Shown here: positions 1-7,392 of the stretch, one piece after another
Numbering within the stretch: the first letter of the stretch is position 1
How the letters are laid out: every line of letters begins with the position of its first letter
Position numbers and translations under genes: made by a program
The notes under the pieces: generated by a model
What the model saw: the letters and a program-made list of their open reading frames with translations, nothing else
Database searches by the model: none
Told to the model about the DNA's origin: nothing
NCBI GenBank assembly: GCA_018725535.1
Contig: QLUS01000031.1
Location: 1-14,756 of the forward strand
Length of the DNA: 14,756 nucleotides
Origin: Bacillota bacterium
Lineage (GTDB): Bacteria; Bacillota; UBA994
Direction of reading: 5' to 3'

Positions 1-156
1 ACGCGATTGGCGCCACGTGCCATCACAGGGTAGTAGCCTGTGCCGCTCTCGCGGCGGGCTAATCCCGGCATAGAAACCACCTCGCCTCCCTAGCTAAGCG
101 CTGCAAGCCCCCCAGCAAAGCGGAAAGCGGGTAGCGGATAGCCCCCTTTCGCCTCC

Positions 157-170
157 CGAATATACGTTTG
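157..170 (+). promoter_or_regulatory. LexA (DinR/SOS) operator upstream of uvrA
   Basis: The 14-mer CGAATATACGTTTG fits the Gram-positive LexA/DinR consensus CGAACRNRYGTTYG at 13 of 14 positions; the only departure is T for C at position 5. It sits where the -35 hexamer of the uvrA promoter would be and ends 14 bp before the -10 element, so a bound repressor would block RNA polymerase. LexA control of uvr genes is well established in Bacillus. The match is seen directly; the regulation is inferred. Confidence 0.75.
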
Positions 171-181
171 CCCCCTCCTTA

Positions 182-190
182 TGCTATAAT
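182..190 (+). promoter_or_regulatory. uvrA promoter, extended -10
   Basis: TGCTATAAT is a perfect TATAAT (185-190) with the TG of an extended -10. There is no good -35 hexamer at 17 bp spacing (ATACGT at 162-167, inside the LexA-like box), which is typical of extended -10 promoters. Transcription should start near 197, giving a leader of about 30 nt. The ribosome binding site GGGAGG (210-215) lies 12 nt before the GTG start of uvrA. Confidence 0.7.
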
Positions 191-227
191 GCTAGAGGAC
201 ACACCTATAGGGAGGCAGCGAGTCTAG

Positions 228-3047
228 GTGCAAAAGTATATATCGGTCCGCGGTGCGCGGCAGCATAATCTAAAAAACATCGACGTGGATATCCCGCGCG
301 ACCAGCTTGTGGTAATTACCGGGCTCAGCGGCTCAGGCAAAAGCTCGCTGGCCTTTGATACGATTTACGCGGAAGGGCAGCGGCGCTATGTGGAGTCGCT
401 GTCCGCATACGCGCGCCAATTTCTCGGACGCATGGATAAACCCGATGTCGACTATATCGAAGGGCTGTCGCCTGCCATCTCTATCGACCAAAAAACCACC
501 AGCCGCAACCCTCGCTCCACCGTGGGCACGGTAACCGAGGTTTACGACTACCTGCGCCTTTTGTTTGCGCGCGTGGGCAGACCTTACTGCCCACATTGTC
601 GTATCCCTATTGCTCAGCAGACGGTCGACCAAATCGTAGACCAAGTGCTGCAATTACCGGAAGGCACGCGCATCATGGTGCTCGCGCCCGTCATCCGAGG
701 CAAGAAAGGCGAACATGTCAAAGCACTAGACGAACTGAGTCGCGCGGGTTATGTGCGGGCGCGCATCGACGGTGAAATTAAAGAGCTCAGCGAAAACATC
801 GAACTAGAAAAGACCAAAGCGCACAACGTCGAGGTAGTGGTGGACAGGCTGGTGCTCAGGGGGGATATCGGTTCGCGCTTGGCTGACTCCTTGGAAACAG
901 CTACGAGCCTTTCCGGTGGCTTGGTCATAATCGCCCCGGTAGACGGTGCGGATACTCTCTACAGCCTTAGCTTGGCCTGCACGGAATGTGGCTTTAGCTT
1001 TGGCGAGATCTCGCCGCGCCTATTCTCCTTTAACTCCCCTTTTGGCGCGTGCGCCACTTGCGGCGGCCTCGGTTCGCATCTCGAAGTCGACCCCGCCTTG
1101 GTTATTCCCGATTGGCGCAAATCGCTAAACGACGGCGCTGTCGCGCCGTGGGCTAGTAGCAGCAGCAATTACTACCCTCAGCTCTACGCCGCTTTAGACA
1201 AAAACTTCGACCTTAACCCTGACTTGCCGCTCGACGAATTGCCGCGCGAAAAGGTTGATCTCCTACTAAGCGGCGACGCCAGCAAGAAAATTACTTTGGT
1301 CTACGATGCCGGCAATGGGCGGACCCACACCCACCATACGTATTTCAAGGGCGTAGTAGCCATGATCAACCGCAACTATAAAGAGACGACCTCGGATTAC
1401 ATTCGCGAAGAGCTCGAGAACTACATGAGTTCGCGGGCTTGTCCCGATTGCCATGGAGCGCGTCTAAAACCCGAAGCGTTGTCGGTGCTGCTAGGCGACC
1501 GCAATGTGGCCGAAGTCACCGCCCTTAACATTCGGGCGGCACTGGCGTTTATCGAAGCCTTAGAGTTAACCGAGAAAGAGCAGCTTATCGCCAAGCAAAT
1601 TCAAAAAGAAATAACTGCCCGGCTTAATTTCCTAATTAACGTCGGCTTAGATTACCTGACACTCTCTCGCAAGGCTGGCACCCTTTCCGGCGGCGAAGCA
1701 CAGCGCATACGTCTGGCTACACAGATTGGCTCGAGCCTGATGGGGGTTGTCTACATTTTGGATGAGCCCAGCATTGGCTTGCACCAGCGCGATAATGCCC
1801 GACTGGTCAAGACTCTCAAGGATTTGCGTGATTTAGGGAACACTGTCTTGGTGGTAGAACACGACGAGGAAACTATGCGCCAGGCGGATTACATTATCGA
1901 CATCGGCCCGGGGGCGGGAGAGCACGGTGGGCAAATTATCGCGCAAGGCAAACTCTCGGATATTTGTGCGCATCCCAGTTCAATTACAGGCGACTATTTG
2001 AGTGGCCGCCAAGGGATCGAAGTGCCATCATCGCGGCGCGACCCCAACTGCAAGTGGCTGGAGCTGGTAGGGGCGACGGAAAACAATCTGCGAAACATCA
2101 CCGTGCGCATTCCGCTCGGGGTGTTTGTTTGCGTTACCGGCGTTTCCGGCTCAGGCAAAAGCACGCTCGTCAACGAAATCCTTTACAAGCGCCTAGCGCA
2201 AGAGATAAGCGGGGCCAAAGCTAGGCCGGGGGCACATCGGGAACTCCTAGGACTCCAGCACATCGATAAGATTATTGAGATTGACCAGAGTCCCATTGGG
2301 CGGACGCCGCGCTCTAACCCCGCCACCTACACCAGCACTTTTGAGCTGGTTCGCCAGTTGTTTACGCAGACTCAGGAGGCCAAAATACGCGGCTATAAGC
2401 CGGGACGCTTTAGCTTTAACACCAAGGGAGGGCGTTGCGAGGCCTGCAAGGGCGATGGCATCATCCGCATTGAAATGCATTTCTTGCCCGACGTTTACGT
2501 GCCCTGCGAAGTGTGTAAGGGGCAGCGCTACAATCGCGAGACCCTAGAAGTGCGTTTTAAAGGGTTAAATATTGCCGAGGTGCTCAATATGACCGTAGAC
2601 CAAGCGCTAGGCTTTTTTACCAATGTGCCCCGGATTGAGCGCAAGCTGCAAACCCTCTCTGACGTAGGTCTTGGCTATATTCGCTTGGGTCAGCCTGCTA
2701 CTACGCTGTCCGGTGGCGAGGCACAGCGCGTGAAATTAGCCACCGAGCTCGCACGGCGCAGCACCGGCAAGACCTTGTACATTCTCGATGAGCCGACAAC
2801 GGGGCTACATATTGCCGACATTCATCGCCTGCTCGGCGTACTCAATCGTTTAGTGGAAGCGGGCGACACGGTTCTGGTTATAGAGCATAATCTCGATGTC
2901 ATTAAGACCGCCGATTACGTCATTGACCTCGGCCCTGAAGGCGGGAATATGGGCGGTAGCGTGATTGCGCTCGGCACGCCCGAGGACATCGCGGCCACAC
3001 CTAGTAGCTATACCGGTCAGTTTCTCGCCCGCGTGCTGCGTGTTTAG
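228..3047 (+). CDS. uvrA: UvrABC excinuclease subunit A (UvrA)
   Basis: UvrA is the cytoplasmic, dimeric ATPase that finds bulky DNA lesions and loads UvrB in nucleotide excision repair. The 939-residue length is normal. Two ABC modules are visible. The first has Walker A GLSGSGKSS at residues 32-40, signature LSGGEAQR at 486-493, and Walker B ILDEPS near 510. The second has Walker A GVSGSGKST near 638, signature LSGGEAQR from 827, and ILDEPTTGLH near 853. The CxxC zinc pairs of the family are present: CPHC, CTEC/CATC and CPDC in the first half, CEAC and CEVC in the second. The start is GTG at 228, chosen because the protein begins at the conserved MxxYIxVRGARxHNLKNI block and a GGGAGG site lies upstream. 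uvrC follows after the repeat arrays. Regulation is probably by LexA. Nothing is missing or broken. Confidence 0.98.
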   Translation: MQKYISVRGARQHNLKNIDVDIPRDQLVVITGLSGSGKSSLAFDTIYAEGQRRYVESLSAYARQFLGRMDKPDVDYIEGLSPAISIDQKTTSRNPRSTVGTVTEVYDYLRLLFARVGRPYCPHCRIPIAQQTVDQIVDQVLQLPEGTRIMVLAPVIRGKKGEHVKALDELSRAGYVRARIDGEIKELSENIELEKTKAHNVEVVVDRLVLRGDIGSRLADSLETATSLSGGLVIIAPVDGADTLYSLSLACTECGFSFGEISPRLFSFNSPFGACATCGGLGSHLEVDPALVIPDWRKSLNDGAVAPWASSSSNYYPQLYAALDKNFDLNPDLPLDELPREKVDLLLSGDASKKITLVYDAGNGRTHTHHTYFKGVVAMINRNYKETTSDYIREELENYMSSRACPDCHGARLKPEALSVLLGDRNVAEVTALNIRAALAFIEALELTEKEQLIAKQIQKEITARLNFLINVGLDYLTLSRKAGTLSGGEAQRIRLATQIGSSLMGVVYILDEPSIGLHQRDNARLVKTLKDLRDLGNTVLVVEHDEETMRQADYIIDIGPGAGEHGGQIIAQGKLSDICAHPSSITGDYLSGRQGIEVPSSRRDPNCKWLELVGATENNLRNITVRIPLGVFVCVTGVSGSGKSTLVNEILYKRLAQEISGAKARPGAHRELLGLQHIDKIIEIDQSPIGRTPRSNPATYTSTFELVRQLFTQTQEAKIRGYKPGRFSFNTKGGRCEACKGDGIIRIEMHFLPDVYVPCEVCKGQRYNRETLEVRFKGLNIAEVLNMTVDQALGFFTNVPRIERKLQTLSDVGLGYIRLGQPATTLSGGEAQRVKLATELARRSTGKTLYILDEPTTGLHIADIHRLLGVLNRLVEAGDTVLVIEHNLDVIKTADYVIDLGPEGGNMGGSVIALGTPEDIAATPSSYTGQFLARVLRV

Positions 3048-3184
3048 TGACCTGTGAGCTGTGAGCTGTGACCTGTGAGCTTTGATGTGAGCTTTGAGCT
3101 GTGAGCTGTGAGCTTTGAGCTGTGAGCTGTGAGCTTTGAGCTGTAAGCTGTGAGCTGGCGGCTGGTGCCCGGCGGCTGGCGGCA
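3047..3184 (+). repeat. Tandem 7-bp repeat array 1 (GTGAGCT family)
   Basis: The array begins with the last base of the uvrA stop codon. It consists of 19 seven-base units plus one five-base unit (TTGAT, 3082-3086). Nine units are exactly GTGAGCT. The others are TTGAGCT (3), GTGACCT (2), GTAAGCT (1), and a degenerate 3' end of GGCGGCT, GGTGCCC, GGCGGCT and GGCGGCA. Within 3094-3156 there is a 21-bp higher-order period (TTGAGCT plus two GTGAGCT units) copied three times, the last with one change. No promoter, terminator or gene is visible in it. Confidence 0.95.
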
Positions 3185-3193
3185 CTCTCCTAA

Positions 3194-3256
3194 GTGCTAT
3201 GTGCCAAGTGCTATGTGCTATGTGCTATGTGCTATGTGCCATGCGCCATGCGCCAA
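3194..3256 (+). repeat. Tandem 7-bp repeat array 2 (GTGCTAT family)
   Basis: This is a second array of exactly nine 7-bp units, separated from array 1 by the 9 bases CTCTCCTAA. Five units are GTGCTAT; the others are GTGCCAA, GTGCCAT, GCGCCAT and GCGCCAA, drifting at the 3' end. It stops two bases before the GGGAGG ribosome binding site of uvrC (3259-3264), so it fills the rest of the uvrA-uvrC spacer. The unit length is the same as in array 1 but the unit sequence differs. Confidence 0.95.
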
Positions 3257-3258
3257 TC

Positions 3259-3264
3259 GGGAGG
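3259..3264 (+). promoter_or_regulatory. uvrC ribosome binding site (decides the start)
   Basis: GGGAGG is a strong Shine-Dalgarno sequence. In the uvrC frame a TGA stop at 3265-3267 follows it, then GTC CGT ATC GAC AAG CTC GTG. The codon at ideal spacing (9 nt) is ATC at 3274. The first standard start codon, GTG at 3286, is 21 nt away, unusually far. GTG at 3264 is out of frame. Confidence 0.7.
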
Positions 3265-3285
3265 TGAGTCCGTATCGACAAGCTC

Positions 3286-5091
3286 GTGTTTGTGCCTGAA
3301 CTCCCAGGCGTATACCAGATGAAGGATGAGCGCGGTGCGGTCATCTATGTAGGCAAGGCCAAGTCGCTAAAGCAGCGACTCCGTTCGTATTTTCAAGCAG
3401 GTGCCGTGCAGGAAGCGAAAGCGCGCGTCATGATGGAGAAGGTGCGCGACTTCGAGTACATCATTACCGACACCGAGCGCGAGGCTTTGGTGCTCGAGAG
3501 CAACATGATTAAAGAGCTCCGTCCGCACTACAACATTCGCATCAAGGACGACAAGCACTACCCCTATTTGCGCTTGTCCGTAACCGAGGACTACCCCCGT
3601 CTGAGCGTAGTGCGACGCGTGGAAAAGGACGGCGCTCGCTATTTCGGGCCTTATCCTCACAGCGGGGTCATGCGCGATTTACAGAAATTACTTAAGCGCA
3701 TTTTCCCATTGCGCACCTGTAATCGTGAAGTAGCTTTTGGAGTTTCTGCGGGACGCCCGTGCCTACACTTTCACCTCAAGCAGTGCTTAGGCCCCTGTTT
3801 GGGCACAGTGACAACGAGTGAGTACGGTCAGATAGTCAAACGGCTAGAGCTGCTGCTGGAAGGCAAACACGATGCACTGCTAACTGGCCTGAAGCTGCAA
3901 ATGGAGCAAGAGGCGCAGGCGCTGAACTTTGAACGGGCGGCGTTCCTCAGGGACCAGATGCGGGCTATCCAAGCAATCGTAGAGCGCCAGAAGTTTGACG
4001 CAGCGGAGCTCTTAGACCGCGACGTGGTAGGTGTGGCGCAAAGCCTAGACGAAGCCTGTGTGGCGCTGTTCCATATGCGCGAGGGCAAAGTGGTCAGCCG
4101 CCAGACGGTTTTCTTAACGGGCACCGCCGACCAAAGCAAAGGCGAGATTTTGTCAGCTTTTCTGGCGCAGTTCTACAGCTTTGGTCCGTCTATCCCACGG
4201 GAAATTGTTTTGGACGACCAGCCTTGTGATTTGCCGGATTTAGAGCAAGTCCTTACCCGCCGCCGTGGCAGCAAGGCTACGCTGGTAGTGCCAAAACGCG
4301 GGGCCAAGAAAGCGCTTACCGCTTTGGCTTCACGTAACGCCCTGCAGGTGCTAGAGGAGCGCTGGCGCCAGGTTAACGGCAAAAACGAACTTGCGCGGCG
4401 CGGGCTGATTGAACTTGCGCACTATCTTGGGTTGCCTTCACCATCGGAGCGTGTGGAGTGTTATGACATCTCACACATTCAGGGCACCCTGTCGGTCGGT
4501 TCAATGGTGGTCTTTAACGCAGGTCTACCTGCCAAAGCCGAATACCGTCGGTTTCGCATCAAATGGGTAGAGGGTGCCAACGATTTTGCCTCGCTCCACG
4601 AAGTGCTGACACGTCGGTTAGCGGCACATCGCACCGGGGATGCCAAGTTCGCCTCGTTGCCTGACCTGATTATTGTGGATGGCGGCAAGGGGCAGCTTAA
4701 CGCCGCACTTGACGCGCTCAGGCAAGAGGGCTACGAGCAGCTAAACGCAGTATCGCTGGCTAAAAGTGAAGAGCTGTTTTTTCTGCCGCACCGTGCCGAA
4801 CCCGTTGCGCTACCGCGAGATTCCCAGGCGCGCTATCTTGTGCAGCGTATTCGCGACGAGGCTCATCGCTTTGCTGTGAGCTTTCATCGGCAGCTGCGCC
4901 AGAAGACTGCGCGCGCTTCACAGCTTGAAACCTGCCCCGGTATCGGCCCGTCGAGGCGGCAGGCTTTGCTTAAGCACTTTGGCGGGATAGAGAAGATGAG
5001 GCGGGCCTCAGTCGAAGAGCTTGCCGCAGTAAAAGGGATGACGCAAGCTGTCGCAGAAAGGTTAGCGGCAACTTTGCGTTTCGACTCGTAA
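3286..5091 (+). CDS. uvrC: UvrABC excinuclease subunit C (UvrC)
   Basis: UvrC makes both incisions around a lesion marked by UvrA and UvrB. The N-terminal GIY-YIG nuclease domain (residues 8-85) contains GVYQM, VIYVGKAKSLKQRL and SYF. Four cysteines at 145, 159, 167 and 171 (last three spaced CX7CX3C) match the cluster reported to bind Fe-S in Escherichia coli UvrC. A UVR coiled coil (about 206-225, FERAAFLRDQM) binds UvrB. The RNase H-like 5' nuclease domain shows ECYDISH (D394) and IIVDGGKGQL (D465). Tandem helix-hairpin-helix motifs end the protein (about 547-600, CPGIGPSRRQALLKHFGG). The 601-residue length is normal. The GTG at 3286 is the first standard start codon, but upstream in-frame codons (RIDKL) look homologous to other UvrC N-termini, so translation may begin at ATC 3274. 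The gene lies downstream of uvrA on the same strand, with the repeat arrays between them. Confidence 0.97.
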   Translation: MFVPELPGVYQMKDERGAVIYVGKAKSLKQRLRSYFQAGAVQEAKARVMMEKVRDFEYIITDTEREALVLESNMIKELRPHYNIRIKDDKHYPYLRLSVTEDYPRLSVVRRVEKDGARYFGPYPHSGVMRDLQKLLKRIFPLRTCNREVAFGVSAGRPCLHFHLKQCLGPCLGTVTTSEYGQIVKRLELLLEGKHDALLTGLKLQMEQEAQALNFERAAFLRDQMRAIQAIVERQKFDAAELLDRDVVGVAQSLDEACVALFHMREGKVVSRQTVFLTGTADQSKGEILSAFLAQFYSFGPSIPREIVLDDQPCDLPDLEQVLTRRRGSKATLVVPKRGAKKALTALASRNALQVLEERWRQVNGKNELARRGLIELAHYLGLPSPSERVECYDISHIQGTLSVGSMVVFNAGLPAKAEYRRFRIKWVEGANDFASLHEVLTRRLAAHRTGDAKFASLPDLIIVDGGKGQLNAALDALRQEGYEQLNAVSLAKSEELFFLPHRAEPVALPRDSQARYLVQRIRDEAHRFAVSFHRQLRQKTARASQLETCPGIGPSRRQALLKHFGGIEKMRRASVEELAAVKGMTQAVAERLAATLRFDS

Positions 5092-5227
5092 TCCTTTCTT
5101 GCGCCCCGCGAGCAGGAAGAGCAGAGATGGCGTCGAATTATGTCGTTAGGACTGGCAAACCATTTTGTCGCGGCAGAATGGTCTTTTTTGCCCCCTGCAT
5201 TGTATTGCGATTGAGGAGGCGAGGCTC

Positions 5228-5968
5228 TTGATCACTGACCGTATCACTTTACATAGGGCTAGCGCGCGCAGGGGGTTTAGTGTCATTTTCGATGAGCTGT
5301 GGGCGGCGTATTTGCCGCATATCGGTCCGCAAGCGGCCTTGCTGTACTGCTTCCTGCAGTACTTGTCAGGCGGCGAGATACCCAATCCTTGCTCCAAGGA
5401 ATGGGGTGACGAAGTGTGTCAGCCACTCGGCATGTCGGTGGAGGAAAGCCACCAAGCTTGGGCTAGGTTACAGGAGATGTGCCTGCTTATCCCTGCCGCA
5501 GAGGGGTACGCCCTGTGTGACCCAAATCCGACGCCGCAGGCTAAGCCTGAATCCGAGCGAAAGCTGCTGGTTGACCTAGAGAAGTTGTTTGGCCGTCCAC
5601 TCAGCATGACGGAGATTACCCTAGCGCAGGAGTTTGAGCAAGCCTATGGGTGTAAGCTGGTCTTGGCAGCGGCCGCGGTGGCCGTCGAGGTGCAGGCTAG
5701 GAGCATGCCTTACATCCGCCAAGTGCTACTTAATTGGCAAGCTAAGGGCATCAGCACTGTCGAACAGGCGACAGAGGACACCGCGGAGTATCGGCGCGAT
5801 AAGGCGCGCCGTCATGCTCGCCGGGGCGGACAAACCAAGCGGGCTGCGTCCCCAGTGCAAACTGCGTCGTCAGCTTCAACTTCTGTTACCTACGATGAGT
5901 CAGAAATAGTGCTGCGCCGAATAAAACGGAACGAAGCTGAAGAGAGGATGGACGGAGTTGGCTACTAA
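5228..5968 (+). CDS. DnaD/DnaB-family primosome protein (helicase loading)
   Basis: The protein of 246 residues is a DnaD-like primosome component, which in Firmicutes helps bring the replicative helicase to origins and restart sites. An N-terminal winged-helix-like domain (about 12-85) includes FSVIFDELWAAYLP and ALLYCFLQYLS. The C-terminal DnaB_2/DnaD domain (about 112-185) has the family pattern FGRPLSMTEI, then YIRQVLLNWQAKGIST. A basic, low-complexity tail follows (RRDKARRHARRGG). I chose TTG at 5228 because GAGGAGG (5213-5219) lies 8 nt before it; the frame stays open upstream to TTG 5165, but the extra 21 residues lack a ribosome binding site and do not resemble the family. Its end overlaps the next gene by 11 bases, a dnaB-dnaI-like pair. 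It could equally be called DnaB in the Bacillus sense. The spacer from uvrC (5092-5227) shows nothing else I can support. Confidence 0.88.
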   Translation: MITDRITLHRASARRGFSVIFDELWAAYLPHIGPQAALLYCFLQYLSGGEIPNPCSKEWGDEVCQPLGMSVEESHQAWARLQEMCLLIPAAEGYALCDPNPTPQAKPESERKLLVDLEKLFGRPLSMTEITLAQEFEQAYGCKLVLAAAAVAVEVQARSMPYIRQVLLNWQAKGISTVEQATEDTAEYRRDKARRHARRGGQTKRAASPVQTASSASTSVTYDESEIVLRRIKRNEAEERMDGVGY

Positions 5969-6878
5969 GAACGGCGGGCTTAGTCGAGTGTGGGAGGCCG
6001 TGACGCGGCGCGATGCGGTGCTTAGTGCTCATCCGCACTTAAGGGAGCTCGAAACGGACGTGGCGAAAGCGATTAAGCGTTATGCGGCCGGACAATGCGA
6101 CGACAAAGCCGTCCGCTCTACTATGGAAGCCCGGCACCTATATTTGGAGCGTCACGGCATTCCGCTTGAGTACGCGGAACCGCAGTGGGCGTGTGCGACA
6201 TGCCAAGATGAAGGCTATATTCAGGGCGCGCCGTGTGTTTGCCGCCAGCAGGCCGAGTTAGACCGTATTGTGGCAAGCTCTAACTTGCCTAGTAAGCTCA
6301 GGCAGCAGACCTTTGACAAATTCGAGCTTAAGTGGTACTCGACGACTAAGAAATCCCCGCAGGGAGTAACAGAACGCACGTGCGCACGCGACGCCCTGCG
6401 AAGTTGCCAAGCCTTTGTGGCGCGCGTGCTTGAAGGGCGTGCCGACAAAGGCTTGTTTGTTTCCGGCGGAGTAGGTTTAGGGAAGACTTTTTTGCTGAGT
6501 GCTATCTGTAACAGCCTCACCGAAGCGAGTGTCCCCACTCTGTATGTCGTGTTTAGTGACCTGATTGCGGCTATTCGGGATTCCTTTAACCCGGAAAGCA
6601 CTCAGTCCGAGAGCCGTATTATGGCCGCCACTAAAGAGGCGCGCGTTCTGATTCTCGACGACCTCGGGGCTGAGCATAGTACCGATTTTGTCACCAACCG
6701 CTTGTTTGACATCATCAACTTTCGCTGTAACCACAGCCTGCCGCTAGTCGTATCGTCTAACCTTGGCGCGCCGCAGATTGCCGAACTCTATGGCCCGCGC
6801 ATTGCCTCGCGCTTGCTTGAGATGTGCGAACCCGTGACGCTCGTCGGCGAAGACATCAGATGGCAAAAGCAGCATTAA
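5958..6878 (+). CDS. DnaI/DnaC-type helicase loader ATPase
   Basis: This 306-residue AAA+ ATPase probably loads the hexameric replicative helicase onto DNA, working with the DnaD-like protein encoded just upstream. An N-terminal zinc-binding-like cluster, C79-X2-C82 and C93-X-C95, resembles the DnaI N-terminal domain that contacts helicase. Walker A GGVGLGKT is at residues 170-177, Walker B VLILDDLGAE at 230-239, and a sensor-1-like segment PLVVSSN lies near 263-269, followed by RIASRLLEMC with a likely arginine finger region. The start is TTG at 5958, inside the last codons of the previous gene, which points to translational coupling. The length matches DnaI (about 310). A DNA-binding insertion-sequence IstB helper is an alternative for the ATPase fold, but the cysteine cluster and the neighbour favour DnaI. 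Confidence 0.9.
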   Translation: MATKNGGLSRVWEAVTRRDAVLSAHPHLRELETDVAKAIKRYAAGQCDDKAVRSTMEARHLYLERHGIPLEYAEPQWACATCQDEGYIQGAPCVCRQQAELDRIVASSNLPSKLRQQTFDKFELKWYSTTKKSPQGVTERTCARDALRSCQAFVARVLEGRADKGLFVSGGVGLGKTFLLSAICNSLTEASVPTLYVVFSDLIAAIRDSFNPESTQSESRIMAATKEARVLILDDLGAEHSTDFVTNRLFDIINFRCNHSLPLVVSSNLGAPQIAELYGPRIASRLLEMCEPVTLVGEDIRWQKQH

Positions 6879-6904
6879 TTATTTTAATCTAGGCCTTAAG
6901 TATA

Positions 6905-6933
6905 TTGATTTAAGAGCAAGAAAGTGTTATCTT
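6905..6933 (+). promoter_or_regulatory. Probable sigma-A promoter of the DUF2089 gene
   Basis: TTGATT (6905-6910) and TATCTT (6928-6933) are spaced by 17 bp; each matches the consensus hexamer at 4 of 6 bases. The -35 is overlapped by an inverted repeat CTTAA...TTAAG (6895-6914), a possible operator. Transcription from about 6940 would place the hairpin at 6948-6992 at the 5' end of the message. Confidence 0.5.
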
Positions 6934-6947
6934 GTAAGTAGAGATGG

Positions 6948-6992
6948 CGTGGAGGGACGGAGGAGTGCGACATCCTCCCTTCCCACTCCACG
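6948..6992 (+). promoter_or_regulatory. Long hairpin in the leader of the DUF2089 gene
   Basis: An imperfect inverted repeat can form about 16 base pairs: CGTGGA (6948-6953) with TCCACG (6987-6992), GGGA (6954-6957) with TCCC (6981-6984), and GGAGGA (6959-6964) with TCCTCC (6973-6978), around an 8-base loop. No T-run follows, so it is not an intrinsic terminator. It ends 3 bases before the ribosome binding site AAGGAGGG (6996-7003). The CCTCC of its 3' arm could alternatively pair with GGAGG of that site. Confidence 0.7.
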
Positions 6993-7008
6993 TACAAGGA
7001 GGGCTACC

Positions 7009-7392
7009 ATGCGTAAGCCAGTTCCCGGGTTGTGCCCGATTTGCGGCGACAGGCTTTTTGTTACTAAGCTTCATTGTCATCGTTGTGCGACTAGCATCGA
7101 GGGCAATTTTGAGCCCTGCCGCTTTTGCTCGCTTTCGCCTGAGCACAAAGTTTTCCTCGAGGTGTTTGTGAAGTGCCGGGGCAACATTAAAGAGGTAGAG
7201 AAAGAACTCGGCATTTCTTACCCCACGGTGCGAAACCGACTAGACGGCGCACTGGCAGCGATGGGCTTTGGGGCCGAGGGCTCGGGTACGCAAGCGGACC
7301 CCTCAGCGCGGCGCAAAGAGGTCTTAGACGCTTTGTCGCGCGGCGAGATTAATGCGGATGACGCAGTCAAATTGCTGCGCACGTTACGCTAA
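7009..7392 (+). CDS. DUF2089 zinc-ribbon / helix-turn-helix regulator
   Basis: A 127-residue protein of the DUF2089 type, probably a DNA-binding regulator of the small operon it heads. The N-terminus carries three CxxC pairs (C9/C12, C23/C26, C37/C40), a zinc-ribbon-like layout. A helix-turn-helix follows (VEKELGISYPTVRNRLDGAL). The C-terminal helix pair KEVLDALSRGEINADDAVKLL (from residue 103) has the SHOCT-like pattern seen again in the gene at 7773. The start is ATG 7009, with AAGGAGGG ideally placed 5 nt before it; the frame is open upstream to 6949, but that stretch is the leader hairpin. Its stop codon shares a base with the next start (TAATG). The family assignment is firm; the target genes are inferred from context. 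Confidence 0.85.
   Translation: MRKPVPGLCPICGDRLFVTKLHCHRCATSIEGNFEPCRFCSLSPEHKVFLEVFVKCRGNIKEVEKELGISYPTVRNRLDGALAAMGFGAEGSGTQADPSARRKEVLDALSRGEINADDAVKLLRTLR

Noticed and set aside
4..13. Inverted copy of the end of array 2 at the left edge (CGATTGGCGC)
   Set aside because: Ten bases match the reverse complement of 3250-3259, but no 7-bp repetition surrounds it; chance is a sufficient explanation.
1..156. End of an upstream gene such as uvrB
   Set aside because: All three forward frames stop within about 75 bases, and none shows a recognisable C-terminus.
2850..3185. Minus-strand open frame encoding a repetitive protein (QLKAHSS heptads)
   Set aside because: The heptads are the 21-bp higher-order period of the DNA repeat read on the other strand; the rest is antisense to uvrA, and no ribosome binding site or family match is seen.
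3047..3256. CRISPR array
   Set aside because: The units are 7 bp and directly adjoin each other, with no unique spacers and no cas genes.
5165..5227. Longer N-terminus for the DnaD-like protein starting at TTG 5165
   Set aside because: No ribosome binding site precedes it, and the strong GAGGAGG at 5213-5219 fits TTG 5228.
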